Positions 56,704 through 64,000 of a stretch of 64,000 nt of DNA are shown here, in pieces. How positions within the stretch are numbered: position 1 is the first letter of the stretch; each line of letters starts with the position of its first letter. The position numbers and the translations under genes were made by a program. The notes under the pieces are model-generated. The model saw only the letters and a list, made by a program, of their open reading frames with translations. It was not told the origin of the DNA and searched no databases. Source of the stretch: Bacteroidetes bacterium endosymbiont of Geopemphigus sp. (GTDB lineage Bacteria > Bacteroidota > Bacteroidia > Flavobacteriales > Blattabacteriaceae); contig NZ_PEIH01000005.1 of the NCBI RefSeq assembly GCF_002904345.1, positions 364,449 through 428,448 of the forward strand, read 5' to 3'.

Positions 56704-57792
56704 ATGAATCAGCTGAAGAAACCCTTCCGAAAAGAGTCATTAAAGTTTCTTGAAACTTATTTAAATAACGTCTCTCCTACAGGTTATGAAAGCAAAGGCC
56801 AGAGGATTTGGAAAGAATATATTCGTCCCTATGTGGATAAGATACAAATAGATACTTATGGCACGGCAGTAGGCGTGATCAATCCCGAAGCGCGATACAA
56901 GGTAGTCATCGAAGCGCATGCCGATGAAATTTCCTGGTATGTAAACTATATCACCGATGACGGTCTGATTTATGTGGTGCGCAACGGAGGTTCAGATCAC
57001 CAGATCGCTCCTTCTAAACGTGTGCAAATCCACACGGATAATGGACCTGTAGAAGGAGTGTTCGGTTGGCCTGCTATCCACACGCGTAAATCTTCGGAAG
57101 AAAAATCACCTGCTATAGAGAACCTATTTATAGATATTGGCGCTACCAGCAAAAAGGAAGTTGAGGAAACAGGTGTACACGTGGGTTGCATCATTACCTA
57201 TCCGGAGAATTTTTTTGAGTTAAATGATCGCTATTTCGTTTGTAGAGCCTTAGATAATCGCATGGGTGGCTTTATGATCGCCGAGGTAGCCAGAATGCTC
57301 AAAGAAGAAAAGGTCGAGTTGCCTTTCGGTTTGTATATAGTAAACGCTGTTCAAGAGGAAGTAGGTTTAAGAGGCGCAGAGATGATTACTCAAAGTATTC
57401 GTCCTAATGTAGCCATAGTCACGGACGTTACTCATGATACCTCTACTCCTATGATTGATAAAAAAACACAAGGAGACATTAAATGTGGATTAGGACCGGT
57501 AATCACTTATGCTCCAGCAGTACAAAACAAGCTTCGCGAGCTGATTATTAAAGTAGTGCAGACCCATAAATACCCATTTCAACGCTTAGCTTCTTCACGT
57601 TTTACGGGCACCGACACCGATGCTTTCGCCTATTCTAACGGAGGAGTAGCTTCAGCTCTTATTTCCTTGCCTTTGCGATACATGCACACTACAGTGGAGA
57701 TGGTTCACAAAGAGGATGTGAAAAACGTTATTGAACTCATTTTTGAAAGTCTTAAGGTTATACATCCAGGTCAGGATTTTAAATATGTTTAA
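56704..57792 (+). CDS. M42 family metallopeptidase (glutamyl/lysyl aminopeptidase type)
   Basis: 362 residues, full length. Metal ligands and catalytic residues are in place: His72 in EAHADEISW, Asp in RALDNRMGG, the catalytic Glu pair in VQEEVGLRGAE, Asp in VTDVTHD and His in RYMHTTVEMVH. A tetrahedral dinuclear aminopeptidase that degrades peptides in the cytosol. Divergent from the broken DUF4294 gene and convergent with the permease, 3 bp away. Confidence 0.93.
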   Translation: MNQLKKPFRKESLKFLETYLNNVSPTGYESKGQRIWKEYIRPYVDKIQIDTYGTAVGVINPEARYKVVIEAHADEISWYVNYITDDGLIYVVRNGGSDHQIAPSKRVQIHTDNGPVEGVFGWPAIHTRKSSEEKSPAIENLFIDIGATSKKEVEETGVHVGCIITYPENFFELNDRYFVCRALDNRMGGFMIAEVARMLKEEKVELPFGLYIVNAVQEEVGLRGAEMITQSIRPNVAIVTDVTHDTSTPMIDKKTQGDIKCGLGPVITYAPAVQNKLRELIIKVVQTHKYPFQRLASSRFTGTDTDAFAYSNGGVASALISLPLRYMHTTVEMVHKEDVKNVIELIFESLKVIHPGQDFKYV

Positions 57793-57795
57793 ATC

Positions 57796-58983
57796 TTATT
57801 TTGAAAGCCTCAATCTACGCGAGGAACAATAAGCACCGAGGAAACCTATAGTCCATACCGTAAAGCTAATGAGCGTGAAATTTTCTAGGGTAAATCGCAC
57901 CGGGAAGGCGATGCTCTGATTTACTGTAATCCAGGAAAATTTCTTTTGTCCAAAAGCTAAGGCATAGCCTATGAAAATCCCGATGAACCAGCCGCTAATT
58001 GTGATGAAACCACCTACATAAAAAAATATATTTCTAATTTGCCGCAGCGACATTCCCATATTCCATAAAGTACGAATCTGTTCTTTTTTATCAAGAATCA
58101 ATATAATGATTGCTCCAATTAGGCTAAAACTTGTAATAATAAGAATCAAGCAAAGCAGCAAATAAAGAATAAAATTTTCAGTATTGATGACCTTAAAAAG
58201 TGCTTCCTGTTGTTCTTGCCTTGTTTTTATGACAAACTTATCGCCTAGTGTCTTAGAGAGATCTTTTTTTATATTATTTAAATTGTATTCAGGGACTGCT
58301 TTGATTTCCAAATGATAAATACAATCTTTCTTATCTAGTAAATCTTGGGCAAATTCAAGCGAGCTGTAAACATATTTCTCATCGATATCTTCCATTATAT
58401 GAAATATTCCCACAGCCATAGCTTCTTTTTGATGAAACGAAGTTGCACTCATAAGTCCCTTGCCTGCCTTGGGAACTAAAATGCTTATGAGATTATCGCG
58501 ATCTTCAAGAGTCAGGGAAAGTCTTTGGGCTACCCCTAAGCCAACCCATACACCTGCTTTAACATAAGGTAAGAGAGGATCGCCTAGCAATAAAGTTTTA
58601 TTGAATGACATCACTTTATCATAAGTTGAATCTACTCCTTTAAGATACGCCAGGTGGTCATAAGTGCGGTAGCGCAGATATACTTTTTCTTCTATGGTCT
58701 GGGAAATAGCTGCGATACCTTTAATAGTCTTGATTCTATCGATAAACAAGGGGTTACTTGTAAAATCCTTGCCGTTTTTTGGCTCAATTTTAATATCCGG
58801 ATTGATCTTTTCATAAAGATCCTTATTAAGTGCCTCGAGTCCGGAAAAGACTGCAAGCAATACACTTAAAGCGATAGTACCTATAGCCAGACCGGAAACA
58901 GCAATCCAACTAATGATATTAACCACCTGTGGATTGTTTTTTGAGAGAAAATACCGCAGGGCTACATGAAAAGATGTTCGCAA
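57796..58983 (-). CDS. LolC/LolE-type ABC permease
   Basis: 395 residues with one N-terminal membrane helix (IISWIAVSGLAIGTIALSVL), a large periplasmic MacB-like domain and three C-terminal helices (YLLLCLILIITSFSLIGAII is the FtsX-type signature). It should extract lipoproteins from the inner membrane and hand them to LolA. The start is TTG at 58983, 5 nt after the rbfA stop, which is the conserved arrangement in Bacteroidota. The matching ATPase is not in the window. Confidence 0.88.
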   Translation of the reverse strand: MRTSFHVALRYFLSKNNPQVVNIISWIAVSGLAIGTIALSVLLAVFSGLEALNKDLYEKINPDIKIEPKNGKDFTSNPLFIDRIKTIKGIAAISQTIEEKVYLRYRTYDHLAYLKGVDSTYDKVMSFNKTLLLGDPLLPYVKAGVWVGLGVAQRLSLTLEDRDNLISILVPKAGKGLMSATSFHQKEAMAVGIFHIMEDIDEKYVYSSLEFAQDLLDKKDCIYHLEIKAVPEYNLNNIKKDLSKTLGDKFVIKTRQEQQEALFKVINTENFILYLLLCLILIITSFSLIGAIIILILDKKEQIRTLWNMGMSLRQIRNIFFYVGGFITISGWFIGIFIGYALAFGQKKFSWITVNQSIAFPVRFTLENFTLISFTVWTIGFLGAYCSSRRLRLSK

Positions 58984-58988
58984 TGCTT

Positions 58989-59345
58989 TTAGCTTTTAAT
59001 CGGGTTTTCCCCTTCTCCGCGTAGTTCACGATCCACATTTTCCAAATTATCTAGCGAATTATCAAGACGAAAATCGAGCTCAGGTATTCCTCTAAGTTGA
59101 TTTCGAATACAACGCGCCAGGAGATTTTTATAGTACGTCGATCGGTTAGCAATATGTAAGAAAATCTGTTCTTTGTTCTCTACTGGAAAAATACTTAAAT
59201 ATATTTTAGCCAATCTCAGATCAGGACTAATACGCACTTGACTTACGCTAATAAGCCGTGTTTGTCCACTTATTTCACGGCGGAATATTTCAGCCATTTT
59301 TTCCTGAATAAGTGTTGTAATTTTCTTTTGTCGAATGCTTTCCAT
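58989..59345 (-). CDS. rbfA: Ribosome-binding factor A
   Basis: 118 residues from ATG 59345 (MESIRQKKITTLIQEKMAEI); an upstream start would add six unlikely hydrophobic residues. The KH-like fold pieces ISVSQVRISPDLRLAKIYLS and LDFRLDNSLDNLENVD are typical. It assists late 30S subunit maturation. Co-transcribed with the permease behind it. Confidence 0.93.
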   Translation of the reverse strand: MESIRQKKITTLIQEKMAEIFRREISGQTRLISVSQVRISPDLRLAKIYLSIFPVENKEQIFLHIANRSTYYKNLLARCIRNQLRGIPELDFRLDNSLDNLENVDRELRGEGENPIKS

Positions 59346-59379
59346 AAATATAAATATAACCACTCGGAAACTTAATATT

Positions 59380-59985
59380 TTATAAAAAATCCTCCATCCA
59401 CTTCTTCAAATCAAAGAGTTTATCATCTCGAAGATCAAAGCGTTTTGTATGGATTCCCAGAGTATGCGCAGTTGCAATGTTTTCTTTTAAGTCATCTACA
59501 AAGAGTGTTTCTTGAGCTTTAAGATTTTGTTGCTTTAAGATGATCTCATAGGCCTTTCGATCAGGTTTTCGAAGCTGGATTTCATGTGAGAAATAACACT
59601 TTTCAAAACTGGTCTGGAAATTTTCATATAAAGGGCCCATTTTCTTTTGTATATGCTCCATATGAAGCGCATTCATGTTACTGAGTAAAAAAAGCCGATA
59701 ACTTTGAGCGCTCCAGCTTAAAATTTTCAGAGCTCTCTCATCAAAATTTCCTATTAAGGTGTTCCAGGCTTTGTGTATCTTTTCTATATCTCCCAGAGGG
59801 CTGTATTTTTTAATGGTCAAAAGAAATATTTCAGCGCTTACCTGTCCGGTTTCATATTTTTTAAAAAGATCTCTAAGGGTTTTAGGAACGTAAAAAAGTC
59901 CCAGTTTCATAAACTGAACCCGGGTATAAAAAATCCTCAGTGAAATAAAGACATTCCCGAAATCAAAAATAATATTCTTAATCAT
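59380..59985 (-). CDS. HAD family hydrolase
   Basis: 201 residues from ATG 59985. Motif I FDFGNVFI carries the nucleophile Asp, LLSNMNALHMEHI motif II, LRKPDRKAYEIIL motif III (Lys) and FVDDLKENIATAH motif IV. A small phosphatase of the YihX/epoxide-hydrolase-like HAD group; substrate unknown. Divergent from the tRNA gene. Confidence 0.85.
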   Translation of the reverse strand: MIKNIIFDFGNVFISLRIFYTRVQFMKLGLFYVPKTLRDLFKKYETGQVSAEIFLLTIKKYSPLGDIEKIHKAWNTLIGNFDERALKILSWSAQSYRLFLLSNMNALHMEHIQKKMGPLYENFQTSFEKCYFSHEIQLRKPDRKAYEIILKQQNLKAQETLFVDDLKENIATAHTLGIHTKRFDLRDDKLFDLKKWMEDFL

Positions 59986-60032
59986 AAGCTTGCAAGGTAA
60001 CAAAGTTTGTTGTAAAATTGTGGGACCTTCCA

Positions 60033-60106
60033 GGTCCCATAGCTCAGTTGGTTAGAGCACCTGACTCATAATCAGGTGGTCGCTGGTTCAAGCCCAGCTG
60101 GGACCA
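60033..60106 (+). tRNA. tRNA with CAT anticodon (Met elongator or Ile2)
   Basis: Acceptor GGTCCCA/TGGGACC, D arm GCTCAGTTGGTTAGAGC, anticodon stem CCTGA/TCAGG with loop CTCATAA (CAT), T arm GCTGGTTCAAGCCCAGC; CCA not encoded. The perfect acceptor pairing and lack of three G-C pairs in the anticodon stem exclude the initiator. The T arm resembles E. coli tRNA-Ile2, so a lysidine-modified isoleucine tRNA is as likely as elongator Met. Confidence 0.92.
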
Positions 60107-60988
60107 CTCCTTGTTTATCTATTATCAAGAATTTTACTTAAAATTTTATTCGGGATAGTTTTCGTCCTCCATTTAATCTTATGGTATTTTAATAAAAAAA
60201 AAGGTAAACACGAAAAATATAATTCTTTTACAGGAAAAGATATAATTATTTAAATAATATATTTCAATGATATTCTAAGAACGTTTTCCCATTATCACAA
60301 TACAAAATATTTTTAGGATGAATATATCTAATTATAATCTTTTAGATTATATAAAATCTAAAAAGGTTCGCTGTCAAGATTTTTCAAATTGCTACTGTTG
60401 AAGAATTTTACGCTAATTAATATATCAAATTTTAAATCATAGGATTTAAGAGATTTTAATTAAGATTTGCCTAATTACGGTTTGTGAAGGTGATATCTTC
60501 AAAAGATTCGCTTTGAGATTCTTCATTAATTTCAAAACAAGTAGAAATCAGAACTGACAAACACTGGAAGAATTTCTTTGTATTTCTATATAATTCCTTT
60601 ATAATGTTCCTGAGGATAAAAGCCTTTCTTGTTTTATTTCTAATAGCATCATTTTAATTCATAATCTGAAGCTTTATAAAAAATAAAGAGATAAATTCAT
60701 TAATAAACTCACTGGTATAGTGTACATTTATTTGCTAAGCCAACAAAACTTTACCTAGCTTTTTACACTAAGAATCAAGACCAAAGAAAATAAATAAGGC
60801 CCCATATATTCTTCAATATATTCTTTTAATATTATTTAGAATGAATTAGAATACATTACATGAATGTATTTTATGATTCTCCTTTTGGGGAAATTATCAT
60901 GTATAATAAACTTAAATGAGATAGTTATGTATATACTTTCACTTTTTTCTCCCTATTTTAGGTACGTTCTTTTCTTTTAAAGAAGCCT
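60107..60988. other. Long AT-rich intergenic stretch
   Basis: About 880 bp between the tRNA gene and the E2 gene. Very AT-rich, with no frame of recognisable protein on either strand, no RNA gene and no obvious repeat. I see nothing functional in it. Confidence 0.55.
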
Positions 60989-62275
60989 TCATCGCTCATC
61001 ATTGGTGTCGAAATTTTCCAGGTAATAAGCCACTTGCTTAACAAAACCTCCTCCCAAAGCGCCGTCTATTAGACGATGATCATAGGAATGTGACAAAAAC
61101 ATTTTATGTCTTATACCTATAAGGTCTCCTTGAGGGGTTTCTATAATTGCCGGTTTTTTCTGTATGGCCCCTACTCCCAATATTGCCAATTGCGGTTGAT
61201 GAATGATAGGGGTGCCCAGTAAATTTCCAAAACTTCCCATATTGGTAATGGTGTAAGTACCCCCTTGTGTATCATACGGCTTCAAGGCATTCTTACGTGC
61301 GCGATTTGCCAGATCATTGATAATCTTAGCTAGCCCTGTAAGATTGTAAGTTTCCGCATTTTTAATGATGGGTACAATCAAATTGCCATTGGGCAAGGCC
61401 GTAGCCATACCGATATGAATATTCTTTTTTTGTATAATAAAATTCCCCTGAATAACACTGTTGATTAGAGGAAAATCTTTAATAGATTGCACTACTGCTT
61501 TGACAAAAAAAGGCATAAAGGTGAGTTTTTCACCGGTACGTTTTTTAAAATCATCCTTTATTTTTTCACGCCACTGCACGATTCTTGTCATATCCGCTTC
61601 TACAAAAGAACTTACATGGGCTGATATAGATTGGCTATCAAGCATATGTCGGGCCATAAGTTTTCGCGAACGATCCATTTCAATGATCTCTTCTTCTGAT
61701 TCAGAAAAACAGGGCTTGACTTTTGGTTTCGAAGGCTTTGACAATTCGTTAGATCTCTTCTCAGATCTTATGGTGAGGTAAGCCTGTAAATCATCTTTGG
61801 TAAGACGTCCCTCTCTGCCTTTGCCTTTTATCTGAGAAAGCTCTTGAAAAGAAATATTCTCCTTTTGGGCCATAGAACGAACCAAAGGAGAATAAAAGCG
61901 GTGATTTTCATCTTTTACAAAAGATTTTTCTGCAGTTTTAAAACTCTTTTTATCTATGCCATTATCTGATTGCTTTGGTTTTTCCAAAGCAACTTTTTGC
62001 GAGAGATTTTCCTGATTTGGGATTTTATTTTCTGATTTGATTTCCAGTATGGCGATCACTTCACCAACTTTGGCCACTTGATTATCTGAAAACATCTTTT
62101 TCTTTAGAACGCCGCTTACCGGAGAAGAAACTTCAGAATCTACTTTATCTGTAGCAATTTCAACTATAACCTCTTCCTCTTCTATTGGATCTCCTTCATT
62201 TTTTAACCAGCTGGTTATGGTAGATTCCGTAACGCTTTCACCCATTGCAGGCAAGCTAAGATAATATTCAGCCAT
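60989..62275 (-). CDS. 2-oxo acid dehydrogenase E2 (dihydrolipoamide acyltransferase)
   Basis: 428 residues: one lipoyl domain with Lys44 in EIATDKVDSEVSSP, a variable linker (about 80-130), the peripheral subunit-binding domain (SPLVRSMAQKENISFQELSQ and GREGRLTKDDLQAYL, about 133-170), and the catalytic domain ending HSYDHRLIDGALGGGFV with the His and Asp of the acyltransferase site. Single lipoyl domain and GESVTE motif fit the branched-chain or 2-oxoglutarate type. E1 and E3 are not in the window, so the exact complex is open. Confidence 0.93.
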   Translation of the reverse strand: MAEYYLSLPAMGESVTESTITSWLKNEGDPIEEEEVIVEIATDKVDSEVSSPVSGVLKKKMFSDNQVAKVGEVIAILEIKSENKIPNQENLSQKVALEKPKQSDNGIDKKSFKTAEKSFVKDENHRFYSPLVRSMAQKENISFQELSQIKGKGREGRLTKDDLQAYLTIRSEKRSNELSKPSKPKVKPCFSESEEEIIEMDRSRKLMARHMLDSQSISAHVSSFVEADMTRIVQWREKIKDDFKKRTGEKLTFMPFFVKAVVQSIKDFPLINSVIQGNFIIQKKNIHIGMATALPNGNLIVPIIKNAETYNLTGLAKIINDLANRARKNALKPYDTQGGTYTITNMGSFGNLLGTPIIHQPQLAILGVGAIQKKPAIIETPQGDLIGIRHKMFLSHSYDHRLIDGALGGGFVKQVAYYLENFDTNDER

Positions 62276-62350
62276 GTTAGTTTTTTAAATGAATACCAAA
62301 ATTAAAATATATTCTCGTTTTGCTGAAGCTTTGTTAAAAGCTAAAGGACT

Positions 62351-62974
62351 CTATCTTTTATCCTCGAGTATATCTTCATAAGGAACACGGTGCAGTATAG
62401 AGCGTCCCAAAGTAACTTCATCAGCATATTCTAGCTCATCCCCCACAGATATACCACGAGCGATGGTCGATATTTTTAAACCTAAATGTTTAATCTGTTT
62501 ATATATATAAAAAACCGTGGTATCTCCTTCCATAGTGCTGCTAAGAGCAAAAATAATTTCTTTTATTTTCTCCTCTTGAGTTTTCTCAAAAAGACTTTGG
62601 ATGTGAAGCTGATTCGGACCTATACCTTCCATGGGGGAAATTTTACCTCCCAGCACATGGTATACCCCTTTATATTGTCCGGTATTTTCGATGGCCATGA
62701 CATCACGTATATCTTCCACCACGCAGATAATTTGTTTATCGCGATGCAAGCTGGCACATACTTCACAAATTGTTTTATCTGAAATATTATGACATTCTTT
62801 ACAATGATGAATTTTTTCAATCAGTTCTTCCAGGGAAAGGGTCAACGATTTTGTTTTTTCCTTGGGATGTTGCAAAAGATGCATTACCACCCGCAATGCC
62901 GTTCGCTTGCCAATGCCTGGTAAACGTCCCATTTCATATACGGCTTTTTCCAGTAATTTACTCGGATAATTCAT
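62351..62974 (-). CDS. recR: Recombination mediator protein RecR
   Basis: 207 residues: helix-hairpin-helix ([18 protein letters not shown]), zinc finger Cys58, Cys61, Cys70, Cys73 ([16 protein letters not shown]), Toprim domain ([39 protein letters not shown]). It loads RecA at gaps with RecF/RecO. A -7 box ends 4 nt before the ATG, so the message may be leaderless. Confidence 0.96.
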   Translation of the reverse strand: MNYPSKLLEKAVYEMGRLPGIGKRTALRVVMHLLQHPKEKTKSLTLSLEELIEKIHHCKECHNISDKTICEVCASLHRDKQIICVVEDIRDVMAIENTGQYKGVYHVLGGKISPMEGIGPNQLHIQSLFEKTQEEKIKEIIFALSSTMEGDTTVFYIYKQIKHLGLKISTIARGISVGDELEYADEVTLGRSILHRVPYEDILEDKR

Positions 62975-62978
62975 AGGG

Positions 62979-62986
62979 CAAAAATA
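62979..62986 (-). promoter_or_regulatory. -7 promoter box of recR
   Basis: TATTTTTG on the minus strand matches TAnnTTTG. Only four bases separate it from the ATG at 62974, the same geometry as at the ilv leader. No -33 TTTG is evident. Confidence 0.5.
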
Positions 62987-62998
62987 CTACATTTAGCC

Positions 62999-63376
62999 TT
63001 TGGAACAGATTATCAAAAAATATATGAGCTATGGCGTAATTTAGGTGAAGTAACAGAGGTGAATGAAGAACTCATGGAAGCAGCTACGGTTTTAGACGCC
63101 TGTGGCATTGCCTATGTATTTCGCTTTATTCGCGTTATGGTACAAGGAGGAGTTGAAATTGGTTTCGATACAACGACCACTTCAAAAACTGTACAACAAA
63201 CGGTAAAGGGCGCTATAAGCCTGCTCATGAAAATGAGATTCATCCCGGAACAAGAAATCGATAAAGTAACCACACCTAAGGGTTATACTATTACCGGACT
63301 AGACGAAATGGAGTATCAAGGCTTTAGCTCTTCTTTAATTAAAGGAATATTAAGTTCATACCGTAAGATTCAATAA
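62999..63376 (+). pseudogene. proC: Pyrroline-5-carboxylate reductase, C-terminal stump
   Basis: Open frame from about 62999 reads FGTDYQKIYELWRNLGEVTE, then LDACGIAYVFRFIRVMVQGG (helical dimer domain) and TTPKGYTITGLDEMEYQGFS (the ProC signature), ending at 63376. The N-terminal NADPH-binding Rossmann domain, about 150 residues, is missing; recR begins immediately on the left. A GTG at 63059 could start a 105-residue peptide, but this cannot be an active reductase. Proline synthesis by this gene is lost. Confidence 0.88.
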
Positions 63377-63607
63377 ATATCTGTTTACCGTTTCTAAACA
63401 GAGCTCTTCTTTATCTCTAATAGTTTAAATTTACGCTCTTTATATGCTCCTCTTTCTTTTGATAATTCGTTTTTTCTGAATGATTAAAACGGTTCTTGTG
63501 GCTTTGATTGTTAAATTTAACACCTGGCGGAAAAGCTTTTTATTCTAAATCTCATTTTATTATTTAAGTTCTTAATGCCGATTTTTAGAACACATCTGCA
63601 AAGCTGC
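63377..63607. other. Gap behind the proC stump with a weak hairpin
   Basis: CTGTTTA (63381-63387) and TAAACAG (63395-63401) form a 7-bp stem just after the proC stop, possibly its old terminator. Nothing else is recognisable. Confidence 0.35.
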
Positions 63608-64000
63608 TCAAATATTACTTATAGTTATAAATAAAAACCATCGTTGCTTAAGCAAATCATAAGAAAGCGCGTAAGCAAATAAAACACCACCGAGCAATAG
63701 CGCGAAACGCGCTACAAAGTCTCCGTAAAGGCTATAAAAAGTTTGCTTATCATTTGCGAAAAGATGCGTACGCAAGACGCCTTTTTTGCCATAAGGCAAA
63801 GTCGATAATAGCTCACCTTTTTGATCGATAAAGGCTGAAATACCCGTGTTGGCCGAACGCGCTACAGATCTCCGGTTCTCTATGGCGCGCAAACGCGCAT
63901 AAGCCAAATGCTGCTTATGCCCCTTTGAATTACCCCACCAACCATCATTGGTAAGAATGAAAATGAGTTGTGCGCCTTTTAGTATGTACTCTCCTACATG
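63608..64000 (-). CDS. lnt: Apolipoprotein N-acyltransferase, C-terminal part (partial at window edge)
   Basis: The frame is open from the window edge to the stop at 63608, about 130 residues: LIFILTNDGWWGNSKGHKQH, then LAYARLRAIENRRSVARSAN and TGISAFIDQKGELLSTLPYG, the end of the nitrilase-like domain, and a final membrane helix (ALLLGGVLFAYAL). The catalytic Cys should lie just outside the window. Lnt adds the third acyl chain to lipoproteins, consistent with the Lol genes here. The ATG at 63907 is internal. Confidence 0.92.
   Translation of the reverse strand, partial: HVGEYILKGAQLIFILTNDGWWGNSKGHKQHLAYARLRAIENRRSVARSANTGISAFIDQKGELLSTLPYGKKGVLRTHLFANDKQTFYSLYGDFVARFALLLGGVLFAYALSYDLLKQRWFLFITISNI

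Noticed and set aside
60989-62275. Calling the E2 gene specifically odhB, bkdB or aceF
   Set aside because: With one lipoyl domain and no E1 or E3 gene nearby, the sequence alone does not settle which complex it serves.
1-64000. CRISPR array or large tandem repeats
   Set aside because: No regularly spaced direct repeats were seen on reading through the window.

Overview
The window looks like the chromosome of a flavobacterium-like Bacteroidota, probably a host-associated lineage in active genome reduction. The evidence is: the 291-residue housekeeping sigma factor of the Bacteroidota type; promoter-like -7 boxes of the TAnnTTTG form before many genes; type B ribosomal protein L31; a GH3 family protein, PgpH/HDIG protein, GlmU-like protein and KAS III typical of the group; and a low G+C composition. 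Intact genes are separated by unusually long AT-rich stretches, and many of these hold recognisable but broken genes.

Layout. 1-2460: ilvB and ilvD on the minus strand, behind a short Ile/Leu/Val-rich leader peptide, an intrinsic terminator and a promoter, which together form an attenuator. 2461-6280: decayed DNA around an acyltransferase and a broken lipoprotein gene. 6283-10976: lysS, a broken DUF3109 gene and the yceD-rpmF-accB-accC cluster. 11700-12890: broken thioredoxin and DUF4230 genes. 12953-15511: glyA and a phosphate-selective-type porin. 16200-16803: an IS5-type transposase remnant. 17426-22468: ftsK-lolA-lptG-ribB, tightly packed. 22500-24510: a decayed HvfA/HvfB/HvfC-type (DUF692/DUF2063) RiPP metallophore locus. 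24550-28555: the minus-strand nusB-yajC-ybbR-coaE-rprX-rprY block, in which ybbR and both two-component genes are broken. 28638-31785: ABC exporter, broken DUF2520 gene and kdsC. 32200-35685: rpoD, pnp, rpsO. 36553-38330: ankyrin-repeat remnant and a small beta-barrel protein with a decayed copy behind it. 38388-43580: GH3, broken DUF2797, broken porT, menG, KAS III, rpmE. 43699-51901: GlmU-like protein, rsmE, tsaD, tamB and an Lrp-type regulator with a perfect palindrome before its promoter. 52555-57792: membrane protein, pgpH, three tRNA genes, DUF4294 remnant and M42 peptidase. 57796-64000: LolC/E-type permease, rbfA, HAD hydrolase, a CAT-anticodon tRNA, an E2 acyltransferase, recR, a proC stump and the end of lnt.

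What survives is translation, RNA turnover, branched-chain amino acid synthesis, fatty acid initiation and lipoprotein/LPS envelope assembly (lolA, lptG, lolC/E, kdsC, lnt, tamB). What has decayed is mainly envelope sensing (rprXY), gliding/T9SS-related secretion (porT), metal handling (hvfABC), proline synthesis (proC) and several conserved genes of unknown function. No database search was possible; family names rest on motifs and gene order, and pseudogene calls come from reading the frames by eye.
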